From Bacillus methanolicus (GTDB taxonomy: Bacteria > Bacillota > Bacilli > Bacillales > Cytobacillaceae), in assembly GCF_028888695.1 (NCBI RefSeq), contig NZ_PNFF01000001.1, forward strand, positions 2,179,501-2,243,500: DNA of 64,000 nt, read 5' to 3'. The notes under the pieces are model-generated. The model made no database searches. It was not told the origin of the DNA and was given only the letters and a program-made list of their open reading frames with translations. Within the stretch, counting starts at the first letter, position 1. The number at the start of each line of letters is the position of its first letter. A program made the position numbers and the translations under genes. Shown piece by piece: positions 56,048 through 64,000 of the stretch.

Positions 56048-56980
56048 TTATATTTCCATACCTTTTCCTCTTTTCAGTCTTAATTCTAATGCGGCGGCCA
56101 GTTTTGTCCGCGACACAGAATAGATGGTTAGTGCTGCCCAAATAAAAGTGAATGACAGCAAATGAAGTTTTGTGAACTGTTCGCCGTACACAAAGATCCC
56201 TAATATCAATGTGATAGTTGGCGCAATATATTGAATGAAACCAAGCATCGATAATTGTATCTTTTGTGCTCCCTTTGCAAAATAAAGTAATGGGATGGCC
56301 GTTGCAGCGCCTGCTCCAATTAAGAGAAGGCCAGTAGGCAGCGACCCGTTCAAAAATGAGCTTTCTCCCTGAATAAACAGAATTCCGATATATACAAGAG
56401 CGAGAGGAGTGACAGCCATTGTTTCCAAAGTCAGACCGATCGCAGAATCCACTTTAATTAATTTTTTTGCCAGTCCATACAAGCCGAAAGTAACGGCAAG
56501 CATGATGGCAATCCACGGAAAACGGCCGTAAGATAATGTCAAAATAAGAACACCGATTAAAGCCAGGAAAAACGAAAAGTATTGGGCGATAGACAGACGT
56601 TCTTTTAATACAAACATCCCAAGCAATACACTGACAAGAGGATTAATATAATACCCTAAACTCGTTTCAATCATTTGGCCATTGTTAACTGCCCAAATAT
56701 ATAAAAACCAGTTGACGCTTATAAGAAGTGAGGCTGCACCAAGCGCCATAAATTGTTTTTTATTTGCCGAGAGTGCACGGACGGTAGCGGTAAATGCCTT
56801 CCATTTGTTCGTAACAAGCAGTACAACAAGCATAAAAACAAAAGACCAAAATACCCGGTTTGCCAAAATCTCATGTGCCTTCACATGACCAAGCAGTTTC
56901 CAGTAAATCGGAAGGATTCCCCAAAGAAAATAGGAAAAAGCGGCATACAAAGCTCCCATCTGTTGTTCATTTTTTATCAT
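56048..56980 (-). CDS. rarD: RarD family EamA transporter
   Basis: 310 residues with ten predicted membrane helices in two EamA repeats (GALYAAFSYFLWGILPIYWK at the start; LGLYGLAKKLIKVDSAIGL mid-protein). RarD proteins are putative drug/metabolite exporters, substrate unknown. I use the ATG at 56980 (MIKNEQQMG), nine bases after GAGG; an in-frame TTG earlier is less likely. The C-terminal tail is basic (LRLKRGKGMEI). It does not belong to the usual B. subtilis order here. Confidence 0.88.
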   Translation of the reverse strand: MIKNEQQMGALYAAFSYFLWGILPIYWKLLGHVKAHEILANRVFWSFVFMLVVLLVTNKWKAFTATVRALSANKKQFMALGAASLLISVNWFLYIWAVNNGQMIETSLGYYINPLVSVLLGMFVLKERLSIAQYFSFFLALIGVLILTLSYGRFPWIAIMLAVTFGLYGLAKKLIKVDSAIGLTLETMAVTPLALVYIGILFIQGESSFLNGSLPTGLLLIGAGAATAIPLLYFAKGAQKIQLSMLGFIQYIAPTITLILGIFVYGEQFTKLHLLSFTFIWAALTIYSVSRTKLAAALELRLKRGKGMEI

Positions 56981-57178
56981 TGTGTTGTTCCTCAATTCTT
57001 TCTAGTCTCGAAATAATTCTATTATAAATCGAAAGAAAGAATGCCGCCAACTTTTTTTATTGGGATTTGCAACCTCATAACGTTAACTAAAAAAAGGAAG
57101 GGTCAGACCCATCAATATTTTCTAATTATCAATTTCTCCGCCAACATGATCGAAACATTCAAATATATAATTGCTGTT

Positions 57179-58765
57179 TTAAGATTTTTTGAATGCTTCC
57201 ATTTCTTTTTGACGCAGTTCAACTCGCCTGATTTTTCCGGATGTCGTTTTCGGCAGCTCAGATATAAATTCGATTTTTCGCGGGTATTTATACGGGGCAG
57301 TCAGTTTTTTAACATGTTCCTGGAGTTCCTTCACGAGATCAGGAGTGTCTTTATCAACACTATCACGTAAAACAACAAATGCTTTAACGATATGGCCGCG
57401 AATTTCATCAGGGCTTGCAACAACGGCACATTCTTTTACATATGGATGCTTAACAAGTGCATCTTCGACTTCAAAAGGTCCAATTGTATAACCGGAACTG
57501 ATAATAATATCGTCTCCCCGGCCTTCAAACCAGAAATAACCGTCTTCATCTTTTTTCGCTTTATCACCAGTAATATAATAATCGCCGCGGAATTGCATAG
57601 CCATTCTCTCAGGATCTTTGTAGTAGTGTTTAAAAAGGGAAGGGGTTTCAATGTGAACAGCAATATCACCGACTTCACCAACAGCGCATGGCTCTCCCTT
57701 TTCATTAATGATTTCCACTCTGTTACCCGGAGTGGGCTTACCCATAGAACCAGCTTTCAATTCCATTCCTTTTGTGACACCGACCAGCAATGTATTTTCC
57801 GTCTGTCCATACCCGTCCCGGACATCCACATGAAAATGTTTCTTGAACGTATCAATTACTTCCCTGTTTAGCGGTTCTCCGGCCGATACTGCACTGCGCA
57901 GCTTCGGCAGCTTATACTCGTACAGGTTATCGACTTTTGCCATTAACCGGTATTCAGTTGGAGTACAGCATAAAACATTTACTTCATATTTTTCGAGGAG
58001 ATGCAAGAATTTATTTTGTTCAAACTTTCCGTTATAGGAAAGACCGGTTGCACCTGACCCCAATACAGATAAAAACGGGCTCCAAATCCATTTTTGCCAT
58101 CCCGGACCGGCTGTTGCCCAAACCATATCACCCTCTTCAATCCCGAGCCAATTGGCGGCTGCGATTCTTAAATGGGCATATGCCCAGCCGTGTGTATGAA
58201 CAACTCCTTTTGGATTTCCAGTTGTTCCGGATGTATAAGATAAAAAGGCCATATCATCCTTAGACGTATCTGCCAGAGGGAATTCATCTGAAACCTTTGT
58301 CATTGCTTCATCCAAATGAATCCAGTTATCCGAACTTCCGCCAATCACAAATTTGAGTAAAGACCGAGCTTCTTCAATTCCTGAAAACTGGTCCACATAT
58401 TGGTAATAGCTGACAATCCCTTTCGCATCACCATGGCTGATTCGGTATTGCAAATCTTTTGTACGAAGCATTTCAGAACTGGGGATCACAACAAGACCGG
58501 CTTTTAAAGCAGCTAAATATACTTGGTATGCCTCAATTAGACGAGGAACCGTAATGAGAATAATATCTCCTTTTTGTAAACCGCTATTTAAGAAAACGTT
58601 TCCAATTTTATTTACATTTTTCATTAATTGCGCATATGTTATCTCTTTTGTTTCCCCTGCTTCATTTTCCCACTTTAGAGCAAGCTTCTCCGGATCCTTT
58701 GCAAACCGCTCTATTTCGGATACTAGATTGTATTTTTCAGGTGCAATAAAATCCTTCAATTTCAT
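57179..58765 (-). CDS. ytcI: Acyl-CoA ligase of the YtcI/MbcS type
   Basis: 528-residue ANL-superfamily enzyme: adenylate-forming P-loop SYTSGTTGNPKGVVHTHGW near 177, ATAGPGWQKWIWSP, the A5 motif DGYGQTENTLLVG, and the C-terminal catalytic Lys in KTTSGKIRRVELR. The nearest well-known relatives are acetyl- and medium/branched-chain acyl-CoA synthetases (B. subtilis YtcI; S. aureus MbcS). The acyl substrate cannot be read from the sequence. The ATG at 58765 (MKLKDFIAPEKYN) follows AGGGGGA; the upstream start is rejected. Confidence 0.9.
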   Translation of the reverse strand: MKLKDFIAPEKYNLVSEIERFAKDPEKLALKWENEAGETKEITYAQLMKNVNKIGNVFLNSGLQKGDIILITVPRLIEAYQVYLAALKAGLVVIPSSEMLRTKDLQYRISHGDAKGIVSYYQYVDQFSGIEEARSLLKFVIGGSSDNWIHLDEAMTKVSDEFPLADTSKDDMAFLSYTSGTTGNPKGVVHTHGWAYAHLRIAAANWLGIEEGDMVWATAGPGWQKWIWSPFLSVLGSGATGLSYNGKFEQNKFLHLLEKYEVNVLCCTPTEYRLMAKVDNLYEYKLPKLRSAVSAGEPLNREVIDTFKKHFHVDVRDGYGQTENTLLVGVTKGMELKAGSMGKPTPGNRVEIINEKGEPCAVGEVGDIAVHIETPSLFKHYYKDPERMAMQFRGDYYITGDKAKKDEDGYFWFEGRGDDIIISSGYTIGPFEVEDALVKHPYVKECAVVASPDEIRGHIVKAFVVLRDSVDKDTPDLVKELQEHVKKLTAPYKYPRKIEFISELPKTTSGKIRRVELRQKEMEAFKKS

Positions 58766-58948
58766 CAAAATTCCCCCTAACAATATTTTTCTATTCAAAA
58801 TCTCTTAGTTCTCCGTAAAAGACATTATACTAAATTATCAAAAAATTTAAAATTATTTTTTTAGAAAAGGAAATTAGAAACAAGGACGCGCGAAATTTTC
58901 GTGGATGTCTATTCAAGGATAAAAATTGGCCAGGCGCTGCAACATAAT

Positions 58949-58982
58949 TAAAAAAGGAGCAGGTATTTAAACCCGCTCCTTG
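58949..58982 (-). terminator. Terminator of the SASP gene
   Basis: Minus-strand stem AAGGAGCGGGT/ACCTGCTCCTT (one mismatch) followed by four T residues. Confidence 0.85.
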
Positions 58983-59004
58983 TAGCCATTGTATTTATTT
59001 TTTA

Positions 59005-59211
59005 TTATTTAGAGAAACCTCCGCCTAATTGTTGTTCAGCCATTTGAACTAAACGCTTAGTGATTTCTCCCCCAACTGAACCGTTAGCGCGAGAAGTAGT
59101 ATCTGCACCTAGGTTAACTCCAAATTCAGTTGCGATTTCGTATTTCATTTGGTCTAGAGCTTGTTGAACTCCTGGAACCAGTAATTGATTTGAACTGTTG
59201 TTTCGTGCCAT
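59005..59211 (-). CDS. sspA: Alpha/beta-type small acid-soluble spore protein
   Basis: 68 residues with both SASP signatures: the germination protease site region [15 protein letters not shown] (about 23-37) and the DNA-binding C-terminal part [21 protein letters not shown]. These proteins coat spore DNA, protect it from UV and supply amino acids on germination. It sits in the position of sspA in B. subtilis, beside thiI. AAGGAGGTGATATC precedes the ATG, and a SigG-like promoter lies at 59235-59264. Confidence 0.95.
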   Translation of the reverse strand: MARNNSSNQLLVPGVQQALDQMKYEIATEFGVNLGADTTSRANGSVGGEITKRLVQMAEQQLGGGFSK

Positions 59212-59234
59212 GTGATATCACCTCCTTATGGGTA

Positions 59235-59264
59235 TAGAGTGTGTAGAATCACATGGCTTCATTC
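59235..59264 (-). promoter_or_regulatory. Candidate SigG promoter of the SASP gene
   Basis: Minus strand GAATG (59260-59264), 18-base spacer, CACTCTA (59235-59241); this fits the forespore SigG pattern gHATR-N18-CATWMTA with one mismatch. Confidence 0.6.
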
Positions 59265-59279
59265 TATCGAAAGATTGGT

Positions 59280-59327
59280 AATTGTTTCACAAAATAGCAA
59301 TAAACATTTTGATCTGTTAAAAAAGAT
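59280..59327 (-). terminator. Candidate terminator of nifZ-thiI that includes the thiI stop codon
   Basis: Minus-strand AAACATTTGATC and GATCAAAATGTTT pair imperfectly around the thiI stop, with TTTTTT in the loop. No long T run follows the hairpin. Confidence 0.4.
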
Positions 59328-60525
59328 GATCAAATGTTTCTTCAGCTTGTTTCGCATTAGGTTTTATATGAATGACTTCGGTTTCGTTTACAGCTTTTGT
59401 AATATATGGTTCGAAATCAATATAACTTTCATAATGATGAACCTTATCTCTTCGCGGTTTTGTTTTTGGCGATGAAGGAACAAAAACGGTACAGCAGTCT
59501 TCATACGGGCGAATCGAAATATCATGAGTTCCTATTTCACGTGAAATTTCAATGATTTCTGTTTTATCCATAGTAATGAGCGGCCGAAGTACAGGTGTAT
59601 TCGTAACTTCGTTGATCGCAAACATGCTCTCAAGTGTTTGGCTCGCTACTTGGCCAAGGCTTTCGCCTGTTATTATTGCAAGACCGTTATGCTTCTTACG
59701 AATTTCATCAGTAATTCGGAGCATCAATCGCCTTGTAACTGTCATGGAATAATTATCAGGCACCTGTTTTTGGATCAATTGCTGGATCTCTGTAAAAGGA
59801 ACAACATAGAGAGTCATAAAGCCGCTTACTTCGGAAAGTTTTTCAGCAAGATCAATCACCTTTTGCTTTGAACGCTCGCTTGTAAATGGCGGACTGTGAA
59901 AATGGACAGCTTCCACTTCCAGGCCTCTTTTCATTGACAAATATCCGGCAACAGGGCTGTCAATTCCTCCTGAAAGCATAAGCATCGCTTTGCCGCTTGA
60001 CCCGACAGGGAGTCCGCCTGCACCGCGAATATTCTCGCAAGTCAAATATGCAGCTTCTTTTCGAATCTCAATCTGCATGTTTATATCAGGATTTTTTACA
60101 TCTACTTTCAGCCCCTCAATATTTTTTAAAAGATGGGCTCCGAAAGTATGGTTGATTTCATCTGTAGATAAAAAGAACGTTTTGTCCGCTCTTTTTCCAG
60201 TAATTTTAAAAGTATTTCCCGGCTTATATAAACTCTTAAACAAGTCAAGAACCGCTTCTTTCATTACATCAATATCTTTTTCAACCTTGACAGCGGGACT
60301 AAAAGATTGAATGCCAAACACGCCTTTTAAACGCGAAATAATTTCTTCGCTGTTTTCTCCATTTAATAAAACATACATTCGATCCCGGCTTGCTTCTATT
60401 TTCACATTAGGAAAATCTTTTAATACTCTCTTAATGTTCATTTTTAATTTTTCAACAAACTTGTTCCGGTTTCTGCCCTTTGTCGACATTTCTCCGTAGC
60501 GAATGAGAATTCGGTCATAGTTCAT
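59317..60525 (-). CDS. thiI: tRNA 4-thiouridine / thiamine sulfurtransferase ThiI
   Basis: 402 residues: an N-terminal ferredoxin-like/THUMP region (about 1-165; FKSLYKPGNTFKITGKRADKTF) and a PP-loop pyrophosphatase domain with MLSGGIDSPVAGYLSMKRG near 185. There is no C-terminal rhodanese domain, as in other bacilli, so sulfur comes directly from the partner cysteine desulfurase NifZ. That gene ends one base before the thiI ATG (TGA-T-ATG), so the two are tightly coupled. Confidence 0.96.
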   Translation of the reverse strand: MNYDRILIRYGEMSTKGRNRNKFVEKLKMNIKRVLKDFPNVKIEASRDRMYVLLNGENSEEIISRLKGVFGIQSFSPAVKVEKDIDVMKEAVLDLFKSLYKPGNTFKITGKRADKTFFLSTDEINHTFGAHLLKNIEGLKVDVKNPDINMQIEIRKEAAYLTCENIRGAGGLPVGSSGKAMLMLSGGIDSPVAGYLSMKRGLEVEAVHFHSPPFTSERSKQKVIDLAEKLSEVSGFMTLYVVPFTEIQQLIQKQVPDNYSMTVTRRLMLRITDEIRKKHNGLAIITGESLGQVASQTLESMFAINEVTNTPVLRPLITMDKTEIIEISREIGTHDISIRPYEDCCTVFVPSSPKTKPRRDKVHHYESYIDFEPYITKAVNETEVIHIKPNAKQAEETFDHLF

Positions 60526-60526
60526 A

Positions 60527-61669
60527 TCAGTTCATTACCTCTCCTAGTTGTTTTATTGTCTGTTTTATTTTGTCAGCCGCATACAATGCTTCTTCCATTG
60601 TATTTTCATATGACAAGCTAATACGGATCGCACTGTTTGCTTCTTCATCAGGTACACCCATTGCCATTAATGTTTTACTCGGAGATTTCTTTTTGGAAGA
60701 ACAGGCACTGGTCGTTGAAACGTATATATCTTGGTCTTCAAGAGCATGAACAAACACTTCAGCTTTAAACCCTCGGACGGAAAAATTAAGAATGTGCGGG
60801 GCTGACCCTTCCTTCGGTGTATGAACCTTAACGCCATCAATTTTTTCAAGTTCATTTCTTAATGTATTCTTTATCGCTTCCATTTGATGTATGCCGGTCT
60901 CCCTTTTTTGAAGAGTTAAGCGCAAAGCCTTCGCCATGGCAACCATTCCGGCGACATTTTCTGTTCCGCTCCGCGTATTCAACTCCTGGTTTCCGCCCGA
61001 CAACAGCGGCGATATCCTTACTCCATCCCGAATAAACAGCGCTCCCGTGCCTTTCAAGCCATGAAATTTGTGCCCGGAAATCGTACATAAATCAATTCCG
61101 CATTCATAAAAATTAAGCGGAACTTTTCCAACTCCTTGAACATGGTCAACATGAAAAAGGATTTTCGGATACTCTTTTATCATCGTTCCGATCTCTTTAA
61201 TAGGCTGGATTGTTCCAACCTCATTATTGATATGCATAACGGACACAAGAATCGTATCGTGGCGAATCGCCTTCTCTACTTCTTTCGCATTTACCCTTCC
61301 GTCCGAATCAACCGGAACAAAAGTCACATCGAAGCCGAGTTGTTCAAGCTGATTGATGGACTCCGTGACAGAAGGATGTTCAATTGAAGTGGAAATAATA
61401 TGGCGCCCTCTTCCCCTATACATGAGCGCCGTTCCCTTAATCGCTAGATTATTGCTCTCCGTTCCACCGGATGTAAAATATATCTCGCTATCTTTTACAT
61501 TTAAAAGCCTGGCCACCTGAGACCGGGCCTGTGTTAACAATTGTTCAGCCTTTCCGCCAATATTATGCAGGGAAGATGGGTTGCCAAAATATTCTGTTGA
61601 AACTTTAACGAACGAGTCAATTACTTCTTCATATGGTTTTGTAGTTGCGCTATTATCAAAATAGATCAT
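60527..61669 (-). CDS. nifZ: Cysteine desulfurase NifZ (IscS-like partner of ThiI)
   Basis: 380 residues, PLP-dependent. It has MIYFDNSATTKPYEEV at the start, the PLP-binding Lys in SGHKFHGLKGTGALF near 200, and the active Cys in STTSACSSKKKS near 325. It provides persulfide sulfur to ThiI for s4U. The ATG at 61669 (behind AGGGGAAGG) is used instead of an upstream frame extension. The pair is the standard nifZ-thiI unit of bacilli, next to ezrA. Confidence 0.95.
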   Translation of the reverse strand: MIYFDNSATTKPYEEVIDSFVKVSTEYFGNPSSLHNIGGKAEQLLTQARSQVARLLNVKDSEIYFTSGGTESNNLAIKGTALMYRGRGRHIISTSIEHPSVTESINQLEQLGFDVTFVPVDSDGRVNAKEVEKAIRHDTILVSVMHINNEVGTIQPIKEIGTMIKEYPKILFHVDHVQGVGKVPLNFYECGIDLCTISGHKFHGLKGTGALFIRDGVRISPLLSGGNQELNTRSGTENVAGMVAMAKALRLTLQKRETGIHQMEAIKNTLRNELEKIDGVKVHTPKEGSAPHILNFSVRGFKAEVFVHALEDQDIYVSTTSACSSKKKSPSKTLMAMGVPDEEANSAIRISLSYENTMEEALYAADKIKQTIKQLGEVMN

Positions 61670-61852
61670 GGCCTTCCCCTTTCTAATACGGTAATGCAAT
61701 TGTTAATCTTAGCACATTCTTCATTCGTTGAAAATGATACTGCTTTACGAGTTTGATGACGGATTTTTCTTTTGTAAACAAAAAAATGGCATAAATGCTA
61801 TTCTTCATTATTGTGGACAAATTCGTTCTGATTAAAGATAAAAGCATGACAA

Positions 61853-61882
61853 AAGACAGGTTCACACTGCGAACCTGTCTTG
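61853..61882 (-). terminator. Terminator of ezrA
   Basis: Minus-strand stem AAGACAGGTTC/GAACCTGTCTT followed by TTGTC, three bases after the ezrA stop. Confidence 0.8.
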
Positions 61883-61885
61883 TTT

Positions 61886-63574
61886 TTATTCTTCTGAAAG
61901 CATGGCTTCAATTTTCCTTAAAGCGCCCGGTTCTATTTCTTCGATTGAAGCGGCCGCTTGTTCAATGGCCTGCCGATAATCGTAGTTACGAAAGGCTGTT
62001 TCAGCCTCTTGCAAACCTTTCTCTACAGAAGGATAACGGCTTCGATAACGGTTGCCGTATTGAATGACTTTCTCCGCCAATTTTGCATTCTCGACTAATT
62101 CAATTGTTGAATCCATTAATTTATTAACAGTCAATACGGCAACCTCAAGGTATTTCCGGACAGAATTAATATTCAGCGGCTTTTCTTCAAGTCTGTCTAT
62201 CACATTTTGAATACTTTCCTTCGCATCTTCCAATAAATATTGATATTCCTGAGATAAGCCCGGAATATTGCTTTTTGATACAAGGCGGATCATTTCTCCG
62301 ACTTTTTTTGAAAGATCTTTTACTTGCTCCCGTGCTTCCATTTCATCTTTTCGCAAGGCCAGCAGTTTTTCTTCAAACTCCCTTTGTTCATCACGAACCT
62401 GATCCAAAACTGCTTTCATTTCCTGCAATTCTTCACTTAGAACGGTTTGTGCAGTATCATTTTGTGCGAGACGCTCTAACAGAAGCTCATACCTTTTTTC
62501 TAAATGGGCTAATCGTTTTTCAGAACGCGTTAAAACCTCCAGTTCCTGTTCCTGCAGGTGATAGCTCTCTTGGACATGGTCTGATTCCAATTTCAGTTTT
62601 TCATTTTCTTCCAAAGTGATATCAAGAATCTCCTTAGCTCCCTGTACATTTTGGCTGATAAAATGTTTTGCGTGTACTTCTTTTTCAAGAAGGTCGAATA
62701 AAAGCTCAATGCCTTCTTTCAACTCTTCAATTCCTTTTTGAACTTCCTCAATCTCAAGCTTTTCAATGTAGGATAAATATACTTCAAGCTGTTTTTCAAA
62801 TCTTTCTGTCTCTTTCTCCAATGGAATATGGTCAAGAACATACCCTTGTGAGGCCATTTCCCGGTAGCCTTCCTTTAATTCTTTTATTTGCGAAGGAAGG
62901 CTAGTCTGGCATTCCAACAATAATCTAGGAATGTCATCCATTTTTTGTTTGATTTTTTCAAGTCGTTCCTTTATAAACAGAACGGTTTCTCGTGCCTCAA
63001 GGTAATTTCCATTTTTTGTTTTTTCATCAAACTCTTGAAATTTGCCTATGATTTCATCAAGCTTTCGTTCAAGCTCATTCTCTGCTCTCCCGAAATTATG
63101 CCGATGTGCAAGCAGGGTTTTCTTGCTCTCCCGATAAAGTTCCTTTAACTCTTCTATTTCAGTTCTGTTTTTTTCCTCGCTGCCGACGAGATCATTCAGC
63201 TCGGTGAGAATGCATTGTATCTTCTCTTCTGTCTTTGAAAGCTTTTCTTCAATAAGCGCAATAATTTCCTTCGCCTTGCCGAATCTATATTTATCAATAT
63301 ACTCCTCGGCATCAAACAAGAGCTCTTCTACATCAGGCAAATCGGTTGTAACGATCTCATCCCATTCATGACGCCATCTTTCAAAAAGTTCCTCTGTTTG
63401 GCCGGTCATATTCAGTTGCTTTATTTTTGACATTTCGTCAAGTACGGGGCGGTCCATTATGTCGATTTTCCATGATTCAAGACGGTCTATTTCTTTATAG
63501 TATTTTTTTCTTATAAAAAAACCGGTCAAAAACAAACAAAAAATAATGATGAGTGCACCAATTATGTATTCCAT
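61886..63574 (-). CDS. ezrA: Septation ring formation regulator EzrA
   Basis: Negative regulator of FtsZ ring assembly, and a membrane scaffold for divisome and cell-wall proteins. The 562 residues (exactly the B. subtilis length) have one N-terminal membrane helix (YIIGALIIIFCLFLTGFFIRKKYYK) and then four long spectrin-like coiled-coil repeats rich in Glu and Lys. The conserved C-terminal patch (YRSRYPSVEKGLQEAETAFRNYDY) is present. Divergent from hisJ. Confidence 0.96.
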   Translation of the reverse strand: MEYIIGALIIIFCLFLTGFFIRKKYYKEIDRLESWKIDIMDRPVLDEMSKIKQLNMTGQTEELFERWRHEWDEIVTTDLPDVEELLFDAEEYIDKYRFGKAKEIIALIEEKLSKTEEKIQCILTELNDLVGSEEKNRTEIEELKELYRESKKTLLAHRHNFGRAENELERKLDEIIGKFQEFDEKTKNGNYLEARETVLFIKERLEKIKQKMDDIPRLLLECQTSLPSQIKELKEGYREMASQGYVLDHIPLEKETERFEKQLEVYLSYIEKLEIEEVQKGIEELKEGIELLFDLLEKEVHAKHFISQNVQGAKEILDITLEENEKLKLESDHVQESYHLQEQELEVLTRSEKRLAHLEKRYELLLERLAQNDTAQTVLSEELQEMKAVLDQVRDEQREFEEKLLALRKDEMEAREQVKDLSKKVGEMIRLVSKSNIPGLSQEYQYLLEDAKESIQNVIDRLEEKPLNINSVRKYLEVAVLTVNKLMDSTIELVENAKLAEKVIQYGNRYRSRYPSVEKGLQEAETAFRNYDYRQAIEQAAASIEEIEPGALRKIEAMLSEE

Positions 63575-63760
63575 AATAAACCCCCAGTTTCAACACCGAA
63601 TTTGGAGCAGTTTTAGTTTTTATTTTATATAAATATTTTACGAATGTTCATTTCAATGTTTTTATGATACCATGTAAACGACAATTTTTGACTATTATTT
63701 TCTTTTTTTTTGATCAAAAAGCTTCGACATTTAGTTTTTTACAAGAGGAGGGAGACAAAG

Positions 63761-64000
63761 TTGAAAAAAGATGGGCATATACATACTCCATATTGCCCTC
63801 ACGGATCAAAAGATTCTTTTGAGGAATATATTGAACAAGCTATTTCGCTAGGGTTTGAGGAAATTACATTTACTGAGCATGCTCCATTGCCAAAAGGTTT
63901 TATCGATACAACCCCGACAAAAGACAGTGCGATGGATTTGAACAAACTTGAATCTTATCTCGATGATCTTGACCAGTTAAAGAAAAAATTCGAAGGGCGT
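63761..64000 (+). CDS. hisJ: Histidinol-phosphatase HisJ (5' part; runs off the window)
   Basis: The first 80 codons are visible. It starts at a TTG at 63761, eight bases after GAGGAGGGAG, and reads KKDGHIHTPYCPHGSKDSFE after the initiator; the HIH-TPYCPHG motif is the first metal-binding block of PHP-domain histidinol-phosphatases, and FTEHAPLPKGF is the second. Eighth step of histidine synthesis. The hisJ-ezrA divergent pair is the standard Bacillus arrangement. Confidence 0.9.
   Translation, partial: MKKDGHIHTPYCPHGSKDSFEEYIEQAISLGFEEITFTEHAPLPKGFIDTTPTKDSAMDLNKLESYLDDLDQLKKKFEGR

Noticed and set aside
57098-57108. Terminator of the acyl-CoA ligase gene
   Set aside because: GGGTCAGACCC followed by T residues leaves a loop of one base, which cannot form a hairpin; treated as a fragment of the GGTC repeat family.

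Overview
The window is a 64 kb piece of chromosome from a low-GC, endospore-forming Bacillaceae species. Gene content and order match the well-known Bacillus subtilis block from ytxC-dnaI-dnaB to ezrA-hisJ, with a few local insertions. Spore functions (YtxC, YtaF, YtvI, YtrH/YtrI, GerW-like YtfJ, an alpha/beta SASP), strong purine-rich Shine-Dalgarno sites and frequent TTG/GTG starts all fit this. No rRNA, tRNA or CRISPR array was found.

Layout (most genes on the minus strand). 1-11 kb: replication and repair with central metabolism (ytxC, dnaI, dnaB, nrdR, speD, gapB, coaE, ytaF, mutM, polA). 11-13 kb: an hflK-hflC membrane band-7 pair sits between polA and phoPR, where B. subtilis has nothing. 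13-20 kb: phoP-phoR, then the TCA cluster citZ-icd-mdh. 20-29.5 kb: ytwI, ytvI, fxsA, the glycolytic pair pfkA-pyk, accD-accA, a GntR/FadR-type regulator and the malic enzyme ytsJ. 29.6-41 kb: dnaE, the ytrHI sporulation pair, nrnA, ytpI, ytoI, a small membrane protein, ytkL, an M24 peptidase and ald. 41-49 kb: an HPP-family membrane protein, argG-argH, an uncharacterised 103-residue gene with a near-consensus promoter, moaB, an EcsC-family gene, ackA and ytxK. 49.7-51.3 kb: a complete IS4-family insertion sequence with clean ends and a 9-bp target duplication. 51.3-64 kb: tpx, ytfJ-ytfI-yteJ-sppA, nadK2, rarD, an acyl-CoA ligase, a SASP gene, thiI and nifZ, ezrA and the start of hisJ.

How the genes work together: glycolysis (pfkA, pyk), gluconeogenesis (gapB), the TCA entry (citZ, icd, mdh), overflow (ackA), NADPH supply (ytsJ, gapB) and fatty-acid commitment (accDA) are clustered here. 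A regulator gene lies between ytsJ and accDA, and matching palindromes lie upstream of both, which suggests a small dedicated circuit.

The coding content is mostly ordinary. The more unusual material is between genes: a 164-bp repeat present twice at about 93% identity, a family of hairpins with a GGTC-GACC theme that fills three convergent gene junctions, three different tandem arrays, a highly structured 170-bp element, a 24-bp perfect palindrome near argG, and a terminator hairpin that appears to contain the polA promoter. I found no convincing new defence or mobile system beyond the insertion sequence.
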